Below, in pieces: positions 17,354-26,898 of a stretch of 64,000 nt of DNA (positions are counted from its first letter, which is position 1; every line of letters starts with the position of its first letter). Below the pieces are notes generated by a model that saw only the letters and a list, made by a program, of their open reading frames with translations, did not search any database and had not been told where the DNA came from. The stretch is taken from the NCBI GenBank assembly GCA_020444065.1, contig JAHLLQ010000002.1, forward strand, positions 310,001 through 374,000. Reading direction: 5' to 3'. Source of the DNA: a bacterium (GTDB taxonomy: Bacteria; Sumerlaeota; Sumerlaeia; SLMS01; JAHLLQ01). The translations under genes were made by a program, and so were the position numbers.

Positions 17354-18157
17354 TTGGAAATCCTGTTTATCGATCCCGTCGCGGGCGTTTCCGGAGATAT
17401 GTTTCTGGGAGCACTGGTGGATCTGGGAGTGGACTTCGAAGCGCTGCAGTCCGGGCTGAAGGCCCTGAATATCGACGGCATCGAATTGAAGTGCGAAGAA
17501 ACCAAGCGGCATTACATCGCTGCCACAAAGGTCAACGTAGTCGTTGAGGATGTTCCCCATCCCCATCGCCATCTGGGGGATTTGACCCGGATTATTGAGA
17601 AGGCCGATTTGCCCGCGACGGTCAAAGAGCGTTCCATCGCGACGCTGACGCGGTTGGCCGAAGCGGAATCGAAGGCTCATCGAACGCCGATTGAGAAGGT
17701 GCACTTGCACGAAGTGGGAGGGCTCGATTGCCTGGTGGACGTCGTTGGCACTTGCCTCGGCATTCATCTCCTGGGAGTTGAGCGGATTTACTCCGGGCCG
17801 GTCAGCCTGGGCTCCGGATTCCAGAAGTGCGCTCACGGCACGATGCCGGTCCCTGTGCCGGGAACGCTGGCGATTCTGAACGACTTCCCGGTCCGTCGGA
17901 CGCAGATCCCGTACGAGATGACGACCCCGACAGGCGCGGCTCTCGTGGCGACGCTGGCTCATCCGGCGGGGCGGTCGCTTATCATGACGGCCAATGCCAT
18001 CGGCTACGGAGCCGGCAACCGCGATACGGAGCACGTGGCGAACCTTCTACGTCTCGTTCGTGGAGAGATCTCAGAACGCCTGATGGACGATCCGTTCCAG
18101 GTCGACCACTCGCACGATCACCACCACCATCATCACGATCACGAACACACGCATTGA
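17354..18157 (+). CDS. larC: LarC N-terminal (LarC1) domain protein with His-rich tail
   Basis: 267 residues. LarC completes the nickel-pincer cofactor of lactate racemase and related enzymes by inserting nickel with CTP. The N-terminal LarC1 blocks are clear: FIDPVAGVSGDMFLGAL (residues 5-21), KVHLHEVGGLDCLVDVVG near 115-132, and PYEMTTPTGAAL near 190. Full LarC is about 400 residues and has a C-terminal LarC2 domain that binds CTP; this is absent and is not found in another frame downstream. Instead the last 19 residues hold 11 histidines, a likely metal-storage tail. The start is TTG with GAGGA 10 nt upstream. No larA, larB or larE is in the window. Confidence 0.82.
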   Translation: MEILFIDPVAGVSGDMFLGALVDLGVDFEALQSGLKALNIDGIELKCEETKRHYIAATKVNVVVEDVPHPHRHLGDLTRIIEKADLPATVKERSIATLTRLAEAESKAHRTPIEKVHLHEVGGLDCLVDVVGTCLGIHLLGVERIYSGPVSLGSGFQKCAHGTMPVPVPGTLAILNDFPVRRTQIPYEMTTPTGAALVATLAHPAGRSLIMTANAIGYGAGNRDTEHVANLLRLVRGEISERLMDDPFQVDHSHDHHHHHHDHEHTH

Positions 18158-18167
18158 GGAGTTCGAC

Positions 18168-18722
18168 ATGAGCGACCAGCCCGTTACGCAGCGCTTGGAG
18201 CGCAAGCGTATCGTCGAGAATCCGCGCATTCATGTCTTCGAAGATCGCGTACGGCTACCGACCGGCACGGAGCGCCTCCACTGGAAGGTCGACTACCAGT
18301 TGGACGGCGTCGGCGTGGTGCCCGTGCTGGACGATGGGCGTGTGCTGCTGGGGTTGCATTGGCGTTATTGCGTGGAGCGCTGGGGATGGGAGATCGCTGC
18401 CGGCGGTGTTGAGGCAGACGAGGACCACGCAATCACCGCTCACCGCGAACTGGAGGAAGAAACAGGGCACCGCGCCGGGCGCATGGATTTTCTGCTCGAT
18501 TTTCACCCCGCTCCGGGCCTCGGGAACGAGCACTTCTTTGCCTTCGTCGCGCGCGACCTGGAACCGACCGGCGCGGCAATCGATGAGGACGAGATTCACG
18601 AGTTGCGCGCATTCACCTGGGAAGAAATCCAGGGCCTTCTTGCAGACGGGAAGCTCTACGACGGCTTTACGCTGACGTCGCTTCTGCTTGCACGTGAGCG
18701 GGGCTTCTTCACTCTCCCCTAA
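18168..18722 (+). CDS. Nudix hydrolase, ADP-ribose pyrophosphatase-like
   Basis: 184 residues. The Nudix box is complete: two glycines followed by E at the sixth position and then the REL-EEETGH core (about residues 79-101), giving the metal-binding G-x5-E-x7-RE-x2-EE-x-G pattern. The flanking beta-grasp sequence WKVDYQLDGVGVVPVLDDG and the downstream FHPAPGLGNEHFFAFVA fit the ADP-sugar pyrophosphatase subgroup. Exact substrate not determined. Ten nt after the LarC1 gene with a GAGGAG-type ribosome site. Confidence 0.85.
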   Translation: MSDQPVTQRLERKRIVENPRIHVFEDRVRLPTGTERLHWKVDYQLDGVGVVPVLDDGRVLLGLHWRYCVERWGWEIAAGGVEADEDHAITAHRELEEETGHRAGRMDFLLDFHPAPGLGNEHFFAFVARDLEPTGAAIDEDEIHELRAFTWEEIQGLLADGKLYDGFTLTSLLLARERGFFTLP

Positions 18723-18741
18723 TTCACTGAGCTAAAAAGAA

Positions 18742-18767
18742 GAACCGGCTCCCGAAGGAGCCGGTTC
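18742..18767 (-). terminator. Rho-independent terminator of the secreted-protein gene
   Basis: Perfect 11-bp stem GAACCGGCTCC / GGAGCCGGTTC with a 4-nt loop. On the minus strand it is followed by TCTTCTTTTT, so it ends the gene at 18791-19633. It may also stop read-through from the convergent Nudix gene. Confidence 0.85.
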
Positions 18768-18790
18768 GGAATGGCGGTATTCCGCGGCGA

Positions 18791-19633
18791 TCAGTGGGTG
18801 AACTGCTGCCAGCTATCAACGCCGGAGTAGTCAGCCGTCAGACCCGCGTAGGTCGCGAACACATCGGCAAGCGCGTCACGCACGGTGGCGTAGCTGCCGG
18901 TGTTGAAGACGCCGAGATTCTCGTAGGTCAAAACTGCGCCCGTAGAATCAGCGTTGTTATATTCCCACCAGCCCAAGCCGAAGCCGTAAGGAGCGGTGTA
19001 GGAAAGGTGGTTCGAGAAGCCAGACTCCTCGAAGTCCGGGAAGCTTCCTTCGCTCGCCGGATCGACCCACACGTAGATGGCATTGTTGCCAACCGTGCTG
19101 CTGTCCTTGCGAACAAGGATGTGGTGCCACAGGCCATCAGCGGCCCAGTCGGTACCGGCATTGGCGAGAACCACGCCACCGGTGTAACCACTTGCGTCGA
19201 CCTGATCCAACCACAGGTCGCCGTTGGCGCCGTAGAAGTTCAGAGCGAAGCTGCCACGAATGAACGATCCATCATCCTGAAGAGGCGTGGGAAGCGTGAT
19301 ATTCATGCTGGCGGTCGGGGTTGTGGCCCACGAGTTGACCTTCACGGCGAATGCGTAGACGTAGTCGTCGGAAGCCAGAAGCGCTCCGCCCTGTTCAAAG
19401 ATGTAGCCACCCGGTACAGAGTACTCAAGGCAGGCGGTGGTAGAGGCATCGTAGCTTTCGGTCACTGCGAAATAAACGGCGCCTGTGCCAGAGAACGAAC
19501 CGAGCACGCCCGCGCCCGCCGTTCCGCCTTCGTAACCACTGAAGTCTTCCAGGGCAGTCGGGGCTGCAGAGACGCTGGCCGTCAAAGCGACCAGAGCAAA
19601 AGCAAGCAAGAGACTAAATTGCTTTCTCATCAT
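18791..19633 (-). CDS. Secreted beta-sandwich (LamG/concanavalin-like) protein of unknown function
   Basis: 280 residues with a clear Sec signal peptide (MRKQFSLLLAFALVALTASVS, cleavage probably after SAA). The mature part is rich in G, Y, W, S and T and in alternating hydrophobic strands. LWHHILVRKDSS and IYVWVDPASEGSF resemble the H-x-x-x-V/R and strand pattern of LamG-like or concanavalin lectins, which bind sugars. No catalytic motif or C-terminal sorting signal was seen. Ribosome site AAGGAG 10 nt before the first of two ATGs. It is a one-gene unit with its own promoter, a 225-nt structured leader and a strong terminator, suggesting regulated, possibly high expression. Confidence 0.75.
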   Translation of the reverse strand: MMRKQFSLLLAFALVALTASVSAAPTALEDFSGYEGGTAGAGVLGSFSGTGAVYFAVTESYDASTTACLEYSVPGGYIFEQGGALLASDDYVYAFAVKVNSWATTPTASMNITLPTPLQDDGSFIRGSFALNFYGANGDLWLDQVDASGYTGGVVLANAGTDWAADGLWHHILVRKDSSTVGNNAIYVWVDPASEGSFPDFEESGFSNHLSYTAPYGFGLGWWEYNNADSTGAVLTYENLGVFNTGSYATVRDALADVFATYAGLTADYSGVDSWQQFTH

Positions 19634-19858
19634 TGAGATTTTTCTCCTTTTCTAGAATCACACAAAAACTTGGTACTTCAAACAACCTCCGCACATTTGG
19701 GAGGATTTTTCTGAGCGTCGACCTCCTGAGTAGTCTAGTCTCTGGTGGAACAGACTGCTCTCCACCCAAATCCTGCGGTTTCCTGCGTGCTGAGGAGCCG
19801 AAGCTCCTTCGGGTAGCCCCCTGCAAAAAGGCAAACCGAACCTTCAGCAAATACATGG
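19634..19858 (-). ncRNA. Candidate structured 5' leader RNA (possible riboswitch or attenuator)
   Basis: Between the likely start site (~19858) and the start codon at 19633 lie 225 nt with several short stems. Positions 19793-19808 form a 6-bp hairpin with a UUCG tetraloop in the RNA. 19744-19749 pairs with 19761-19766. 19728-19736 pairs (8 of 9) with 19752-19760, interleaved with the previous stem. 19700-19704 can pair either with 19722-19726 or with 19686-19690; the second form is followed in the RNA by UUGUUU and looks like a weak attenuator. No known riboswitch class was recognised. Confidence 0.45.
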
Positions 19859-19864
19859 TTAGCG

Positions 19865-19894
19865 ATTAGCACCACCCCACCGCGGATCAGTCAA
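19865..19894 (-). promoter_or_regulatory. Putative sigma-70 promoter of the secreted-protein gene
   Basis: On the minus strand, TTGACT (19894-19889) and GCTAAT (19870-19865) with an 18-bp spacer: five of six and four of six consensus matches. It would place the RNA start near 19858 and create the long leader described separately. Confidence 0.45.
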
Positions 19895-20178
19895 CAGGAA
19901 ATCACGCCGGACAAGGGCCGTTTTCCTATCTCTTTTACTCCACATGAGCGTGGGCACTAATTGCACCACAATGCATGTATGAGGGGCACACCGGCCCGGG
20001 TCAAGAGGTCAATTGCATGGACAGTTGAAAAACTTTGATCGCCCCACACAATATGTCAGAAATGCATCCTGAATTCCCATCTGCGCTGCAACGTCTTGAC
20101 ACCAGCGCTCCAACACCTTGAATGATGACGCGTTTGAACTGCGAGGTTCGCACCAGCCCAGGGAGCTCTTCACGCCTC
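19895..20178. other. Remaining intergenic DNA before the HAD gene
   Basis: Part of a 545-nt gap between divergent genes. Lower in GC than the flanking genes. Beyond the minus-strand promoter and leader I see no gene, tRNA or strong hairpin here. The promoter of the plus-strand HAD gene should lie in it but was not identified. Confidence 0.5.
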
Positions 20179-20907
20179 ATGATCAAATGGCTGTTCTTCG
20201 ATGTCGGCGGCACGATCTTTGACGACGAGCCCGTCTACAAGTTCCAGGAAGATGTCATCTTCGAGCTGTTGAACAAGAACGGCTGCGAGGTGGGGGAGAA
20301 GGAGTTTGCCAGCGCCGTCCGCTCGGCTCGCCGATACTATTTACCCCGGTACGTCAACCATCTGATCTGGATTTTCACCGAAGAACCATCGAAATATGAG
20401 AAGATCAGCATCGAATTCGAGAAAAAGCTCAACAAGCTCCCCTACAAGAAGTACCAGAAGCTGGTCAACCTGTTGCCCGGCATGAAGGATCTGCTGATGG
20501 ACTTGAGCCAGCATTTCTCGCTGGGCGCCATCGGCAACCAGCCGGCCGTTGTGCGCCGGCGCCTCGAGGAAGAAGGCCTGATCGATATACTCCAGGTTCA
20601 GGCGATCAGTTCCGAAATGGGTATGCGGAAACCGGATCTGCGCTTCTATCTGGGTGCCATGGCAATGGCGCGCTGCCAGCCGAATGAGGCGGCGATGATC
20701 GGCGATCGGCTCGACAACGACATCTATCCGGCGCGTTCGCTGGGAATGACCACGGTTCGGCTGAAGAGCGGTCCGCACCGCCACCAGCCCGTCCTCTCGC
20801 CGGAGTTCCTGCCGCACTACACGGTCGCCAACACCCGTCAATTGGCAAAATTCATCTTCTCGGACGAGTTCCGGGCTGCAAATTCCGGTGCAGAGATGAT
20901 GTGGTAG
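20179..20907 (+). CDS. HAD-superfamily hydrolase
   Basis: 242 residues from the ATG at 20179, chosen because the HAD motif I begins at once (MIKWLFFDVGGT); an in-frame ATG 57 nt upstream adds unconserved residues. Motif II is AIGNQP, motif III the lysine in MGMRKPDLRFY, and motif IV is MIGDRLDNDIYPA. Motif I reads DVGGT, so the second aspartate usually acting as general acid is a glycine. This variant occurs in some HAD subgroups and may mean a slow phosphatase or another reaction. An alpha-helical cap lies between motifs I and II (about 20-110). Substrate unknown. Confidence 0.8.
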   Translation: MIKWLFFDVGGTIFDDEPVYKFQEDVIFELLNKNGCEVGEKEFASAVRSARRYYLPRYVNHLIWIFTEEPSKYEKISIEFEKKLNKLPYKKYQKLVNLLPGMKDLLMDLSQHFSLGAIGNQPAVVRRRLEEEGLIDILQVQAISSEMGMRKPDLRFYLGAMAMARCQPNEAAMIGDRLDNDIYPARSLGMTTVRLKSGPHRHQPVLSPEFLPHYTVANTRQLAKFIFSDEFRAANSGAEMMW

Positions 20908-21029
20908 CTACCCACTTCGCAAAAACTCTTTCGGGCTCGGCTGGCAGGCGTGGGTTATCCATGAGCGAATTCCCTCGCCCAGCCTCATCGACACTTCCAT
21001 AATACTCGCCATAGATTTCAGGAACAATC

Positions 21030-22628
21030 ATGAGCAATCTGAAGAAAGAAATCGCGCGTCGCCGCACGTTTGCGATCATCTCGCACCCGGACGCCGGCAA
21101 GACGACACTCACGGAGAAGATGCTCCTCTACGGCGGGGCGATTCACCTGGCCGGAGCCGTCCGTGCTCGCCGCTCATCCCGCCACGCCACATCGGACTGG
21201 ATGAACATCGAAAAGGAGCGCGGAATCTCGGTCTCCACGTCGGTGATGCAGTTTCCCTACGACGACTATCTCTACAACTTGCTCGATACGCCTGGCCACG
21301 AGGACTTCAGCGAAGACACGTACCGCACGTTGGCCGCGGCCGATTGTGCGATTATGCTGATCGATGCGGCCAAAGGCGTCGAAGCGCAGACCCGCAAGCT
21401 GTTCGAGGTCTGTCGCCTGCGCGCGATTCCGATCGTGACATTCATTAATAAGATGGATCGCGAGGGGCGCGAGGCACTCGATCTCATGAGTGAAATCGAG
21501 GATTTGCTCGGCATCCACTGCGTGGCCGTGAACTGGCCGATCGGAATGGGGCCGTCGTTCCGCGGCGTTTACGATCGCTGGTCGGACGATATTCACTTGT
21601 TCGAGCGCGGCAGCGACCACGGCAGCCGCAAAGTCGTGGATCACGCGGCCGCGAAGGACGACGGCTCGCTGCGGAATCTGCTCGGCGAATCCGGCCTGAA
21701 AGCCTTCCATGACGATCTGGAATTACTCGAACTGGCCGGAGAACAGTGGGATCGCGAGCGTTTCCTCGCGGGCGAGATCACGCCGGTCTTCTTCGGCAGC
21801 GCGCTGACGAACTTCGGCGTCGAGCCTTTCCTGGCGACTTTCGGAACGCTGGCTCCTACGCCACGCGGCCGCCAGACCCTGGAAGGCGAGCGCCCGCCCG
21901 ACAACGAGCGATTCTCCGGCTTCATCTTCAAGATCCAGGCGAACATGGACAAGAATCACCGTGATCGAGTGGCGTTCATGCGCGTGTGCTCCGGCAAGTT
22001 CGAGCGCGGCATGACGGCTCACCTCGTGCGCGACAAAAAAGACGTGCGCCTCGGAAACGCGATCACCTTCTTCGCGCAGGAACGCGTTCAGGTCGACGAG
22101 GGCTTTGCCGGCGACATCATTGGCCTCTACGATCCGGGAATCTATCAGCTCGCCGACACGCTGACCGATGGCGAGGAGTTTCACTTCCAGGGTATTCCGC
22201 TGTTCTGTCCCGAGCTCTTCGCCCGCGTGGTGGCTCCGAATCCGATGAAGCGCAAGCGGCTCGACAAGGGCCTGCAGCAGCTTTCCGACGAGGGCACGAT
22301 CCAGGTCTTCTATCCGCCGGATCAGATGGGTGCGCCGGAGCCTGTTTTGGCCGCTGTGGGTCGACTGCAGCTCGAAGTTGTTCAGGAACGCATGAATTCC
22401 GAGTACGATGTGGAGATTCGCACCGAGATGCTGCCGTTCACGTCGGCGCGCTGGCTGGACGTCGACGAGGACTTCGACTGGCGCGTCTTCCGCCGCCAGG
22501 GTATCAGCGACTGCTTCCGCGACCCGAAGGGCCGGCTGCTCGTGGCCTTCCGGGATGAATGGACGCTCCAGTACGCGGTCCGCAATCATTCGGAAGTCGT
22601 TTTCCGCAACGTCGCGCCGGACGCGTAA
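21030..22628 (+). CDS. prfC: Peptide chain release factor 3
   Basis: 532 residues, essentially the length of E. coli RF3. This GTPase removes RF1/RF2 from the ribosome after termination. G1 is SHPDAGKTT, the RF3-specific switch region ERGISVSTSVMQFP follows, G3 is DTPGHEDFSEDTYRTL and G4 is NKMDR. The C-terminal domains II-III include EITPVFFGSALTNFGV and FKIQANMDKNHRDRVAFMRV, diagnostic of RF3 as opposed to EF-G. AGGA stands 6 nt before the ATG. Single gene, same strand as metG 68 nt on. Confidence 0.96.
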   Translation: MSNLKKEIARRRTFAIISHPDAGKTTLTEKMLLYGGAIHLAGAVRARRSSRHATSDWMNIEKERGISVSTSVMQFPYDDYLYNLLDTPGHEDFSEDTYRTLAAADCAIMLIDAAKGVEAQTRKLFEVCRLRAIPIVTFINKMDREGREALDLMSEIEDLLGIHCVAVNWPIGMGPSFRGVYDRWSDDIHLFERGSDHGSRKVVDHAAAKDDGSLRNLLGESGLKAFHDDLELLELAGEQWDRERFLAGEITPVFFGSALTNFGVEPFLATFGTLAPTPRGRQTLEGERPPDNERFSGFIFKIQANMDKNHRDRVAFMRVCSGKFERGMTAHLVRDKKDVRLGNAITFFAQERVQVDEGFAGDIIGLYDPGIYQLADTLTDGEEFHFQGIPLFCPELFARVVAPNPMKRKRLDKGLQQLSDEGTIQVFYPPDQMGAPEPVLAAVGRLQLEVVQERMNSEYDVEIRTEMLPFTSARWLDVDEDFDWRVFRRQGISDCFRDPKGRLLVAFRDEWTLQYAVRNHSEVVFRNVAPDA

Positions 22629-22696
22629 CCACTTCCCGCTAGACCCCGCGGCGGCGGTGCTCTTAGCGTGCACCCACTCTTGCGGGGGGTTCAGCC

Positions 22697-24460
<1,764 letters not shown>

Positions 24461-24475
24461 GGGCAGTGGAGTGTT

Positions 24476-24653
24476 GAATCCCTTCAGGATTCGATCGGAT
24501 GTTCAAGCCCTTCGGGCTTTTCCTGCAATCCGGTGAATCGCTGCGGCCAGAGAATCCCATAGGGATTCCAGACCCGAAAGCCCAGGGCAAGAGACTCGCG
24601 CGCCGCCCTGGGGGGGGGATGAGCCGGAATCCGAGAGCACGCTGAAGGCGTGC
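24476..24653. repeat. Cluster of short palindromes (REP/BIME-like element)
   Basis: Five separate inverted repeats in 178 nt: GAATCC/GGATTC (24476-24492), AAGCCC/GGGCTT (24505-24519), GAATCCC/GGGATTC (24552-24568), CCCAGGGC/GCCCTGGG (24581-24612) and GCACGC/GCGTGC (24637-24653). Loops are short (3-5 nt) except one of 16. Such runs of small hairpins between genes are typical of dispersed extragenic palindromic repeats. Only one copy is in the window, so multicopy status is inference. Confidence 0.55.
24505..24521 (+). terminator. Probable Rho-independent terminator of metG
   Basis: AAGCCC / GGGCTT with a TTC loop, followed by a short T run. The stem is only 6 bp and it is one of several palindromes in this gap, so it may equally be part of a repeat element. 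Confidence 0.5.
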
Positions 24654-24673
24654 AACATCTTCGTAGAAAACAA

Positions 24674-24703
24674 TCGGGCCGGCTGATCGCTCAGCCGGCC
24701 CGA
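24674..24703 (-). terminator. Rho-independent terminator of the lipoprotein gene
   Basis: Perfect 13-bp stem TCGGGCCGGCTGA / TCAGCCGGCCCGA with loop TCGC. On the minus strand it is followed by TTGTTTTC. It lies 23 nt past the stop codon of the gene at 24727-25458. Confidence 0.85.
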
Positions 24704-24726
24704 ATTACGTTCGATGTTCAGTGATT

Positions 24727-25458
24727 TCAGTACTCTTCGCGCACGATCTCGCGATACTCGCCGTTCGGCAGGAGGTCGCTCTTCAGGATGTCGTCGCGCT
24801 TGAAGTCAATCGTGAACCAGCCGAGCAGGAAGTCGGTGAATTCCGATGGGTCGGCGTACAGGCGAATCGTGAAGCCCAAGTGGGTGATCGGATCGCTGAT
24901 GGCCGCTTCGCCGCCGATGGTCAGCCAGTGCTGCCAGCCGCGCTCGAAGTCGAAGAACTGCCAGTCCATGTCGAATGGCTGGTCGAAGTGCCCCAGTTCC
25001 TTGGCGGGCACGGTCTTGTTGAATTTGAAGAAGAGGATGTAGTCCAGGTTGTTCTGGTCCATCCGCTGCTGCCACGGTGTGTCGGAGCGTTTAAAGTGGT
25101 TGTTGGTAGAGTATTCCTGCCAAATTGCCGAACCGTGGAAGGGACCGATGCCGACGCGGGTGCGGGACTCGGTGCCGGCGCCAGCGCCGCGGCCTTCGAT
25201 TTCGGCGAACACGCCGTTGTGGGTGATCGCGCCGAGGTGCATGAACTCAGACGCTTCGACGTAAGCGCCGATCGATGGCGGGAGCGGCCAAGTGGGCGCT
25301 TCACCCACTTCTGCCGTAGCACCGACGCCCATCATCATGGTGTCGCGGAAATCGTAGTACCGGCTCTTCATGTAAGCCGAGCAACCTGTGGTGCTCATGG
25401 CCATGATGCCGAGAATGACGGTAAACAGGACAGACTTGATCAGACGCATCCGAATCAT
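24727..25458 (-). CDS. Lipoprotein of unknown function
   Basis: 243 residues. The N-terminus is a lipoprotein signal: basic start, hydrophobic stretch, then lipobox STTGC with C26 as the likely acylated residue. The mature protein has no recognised motif. It is rich in W, F and D, with blocks SRYYDFRDTMMMGVGAT and WLTIGGEAAISDPITHLG. The first of these, with conserved RDxxD and G residues, recalls lipoproteins of unknown function found in several Gram-negative phyla. GGGGAG 9 nt before the ATG sets the start. Single-gene unit with a strong terminator. Confidence 0.75.
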   Translation of the reverse strand: MIRMRLIKSVLFTVILGIMAMSTTGCSAYMKSRYYDFRDTMMMGVGATAEVGEAPTWPLPPSIGAYVEASEFMHLGAITHNGVFAEIEGRGAGAGTESRTRVGIGPFHGSAIWQEYSTNNHFKRSDTPWQQRMDQNNLDYILFFKFNKTVPAKELGHFDQPFDMDWQFFDFERGWQHWLTIGGEAAISDPITHLGFTIRLYADPSEFTDFLLGWFTIDFKRDDILKSDLLPNGEYREIVREEY

Positions 25459-25710
25459 GTGAAAAAGCTCCCCGAATTGAGCGTGGGAATTCCTTCTAAC
25501 TGCAAATCTATAACCCTACAGCCGAGGGTCTGTCCCGGTTGAAATAGGGTCAAGCCGAATTCGGCTGGGAAGATGGACCGAAGTCCTGCGAATCGACCAT
25601 CGCAACATGCCGCTTGACTCCTATCTCTCCTTGACACTCGGCCCCCTCTGAATACTCTTGGCCCCTCCCGCGATGGGCACTCTCACATGTGGGAGGCCGC
25701 AGGGTTGAAA

Positions 25711-26023
25711 ATGTTGGGCTTAGAGGAACGAGACGAAGGCTGCCGATTGGCTGTTCGGGTTCAACCGAAGGCAAGTCGGACGGCCATTGTCGGGTTCCAC
25801 GGCGATCGGCTGAAGGTTGCACTCGCTGCCCCGGCATTGGAGGGAAAGGCGAACAAGGCCTTGGTCCAGTTCTTCGCCAAGCTTTCGCGGATCCCGAAGT
25901 CGCGTGTCTCAATCCTGTCGGGGGAGAAGTCTCGCGAAAAGACCCTATTTTCTCGAGGGAGTGACCGCCAGTCAATTGCGCCGCATTCTGGCTGAGCATG
26001 GCGTGGCGGAATTCCAAACCTGA
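25711..26023 (+). pseudogene. YggU/DUF167-family protein, frameshifted at a T run
   Basis: The first part reads in one frame as a YggU/DUF167 protein (CRLAVRVQPKASRTAIVG, then APALEGKANKALVQFFAKL and ILSGEKSREKTLF). At the T4 run 25948-25951 the conserved sequence moves to another frame: dropping one T gives KTLFLEGVTASQLRRILAEH and a stop at 26021-26023. Without the shift the protein ends in an unrelated tail at 25995. Either a real one-base insertion, a sequence error in the homopolymer, or +1 slippage. The ATG at 25711 (AGGG 6 nt upstream) is preferred to the in-frame ATG at 25687. Function of the family is not established. Confidence 0.75.
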
Positions 26024-26043
26024 AGAAAGAAGCGCTCTGCACC

Positions 26044-26862
26044 ATGTCCCTCTACGATCAAATTCAGGAAGCCGTTCAGTACATCCGGACCAAGACCGAT
26101 GTGACCCCGAAGGCCGGCATTATTTGCGGCACGGGAATGGGCGAGCTGGCCGACCAGCCCGCTAATCTCGTCAAGATTCCCTACGACGATATTCCGCACT
26201 TCCCGGTCTCCACGGTGGAGTCTCACCACGGGTTCCTTTGCTTCGGCGAACTGGCCGGCAAGCCGGTCGTGATCATGCAGGGGCGCTTTCACCGCTACGA
26301 GGGCTACACGCTCCAGCAGGTGACTTTCCCCGTGCGCGTGATCCGCGCGCTGGGTGCTGAGGCGCTGATTATTATGAACGCCGTGGGCAGTGTGAATCCA
26401 CTGATTCGCAAGGGCGCGCTCGTTCTGGCCGAAGACCACATCAACCTGATGGGCGACAATCCGCTGATCGGGCCGAACGACGATCGTCTCGGACCGCGTT
26501 TCCCGGACATGAGCGAGCCTTACAGCCGCGAGCTGTCTGCCGCCGCCCAGGCCGTTGCGCTGGAGAAGAAGATTCCCGTGCAGCGCGGTATCATGGTTGC
26601 CGTGACCGGACCCAACCTGGAGACGCGCGCAGAATATCGCGTCTTCCAGCGCATTGGCGCCGACCTGGTGACCATGTCGACGATTCCGGAAGACATCGTC
26701 GCCGTGCACGCCGGCCTGAAGGTGATGGCTCTGTCGACCGTGACGGATGAGTGCTATCCAGAAGCGCTGGAGCCCGTGGAACTGGCCGAGATCATCGCGG
26801 TCGCCAAGAGCCGCGAAGCGGACCGCCAGGCGCTCGTGTTGGGCGTCATCGAGTCCCTCTGA
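26044..26862 (+). CDS. punA: Purine nucleoside phosphorylase (trimeric type)
   Basis: 272 residues, as usual for the trimeric PNP family. It cleaves inosine or guanosine with phosphate to base and ribose-1-phosphate. GIICGTGMGELAD forms the phosphate loop; VESHHGFLCFG and MQGRFHRYEGY hold conserved phosphate and ribose contacts; MNAVGSVNP and the purine-binding VTGPNLETRAEYR, followed by D in STVTDECYPE, complete the set. The normal base-binding Asn is the last of these in hexapeptide STVTDE, here Asp-Glu, so base preference is not certain. Possibly cotranscribed with ileS 36 nt on. Confidence 0.92.
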   Translation: MSLYDQIQEAVQYIRTKTDVTPKAGIICGTGMGELADQPANLVKIPYDDIPHFPVSTVESHHGFLCFGELAGKPVVIMQGRFHRYEGYTLQQVTFPVRVIRALGAEALIIMNAVGSVNPLIRKGALVLAEDHINLMGDNPLIGPNDDRLGPRFPDMSEPYSRELSAAAQAVALEKKIPVQRGIMVAVTGPNLETRAEYRVFQRIGADLVTMSTIPEDIVAVHAGLKVMALSTVTDECYPEALEPVELAEIIAVAKSREADRQALVLGVIESL

Positions 26863-26898
26863 TCGAAACCCCTCGACTGAATCCAACGGCATAGAAAG

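Noticed and set aside
14567-18034. A 1155-codon open frame on the minus strand across the GT2 and membrane protein genes
   Set aside because: Only the last 299 codons (15466-14567) show GT2 motifs. The rest is antisense to well-supported genes and has a low-complexity Arg/Gln/His-rich composition typical of shadow frames.
17827-18171. Out-of-frame open frame at the larC 3' end as a possible LarC2 reached by frameshift
   Set aside because: The translation has no LarC2 similarity and simply mirrors the His codons in another frame.
19827-19837. GGCAAACC on the plus strand, resembling the core of cyclic-di-GMP (GEMM) riboswitches
   Set aside because: The required second core (GACGCAAAGCC) and flanking stems are missing, and the neighbouring gene is on the other strand.
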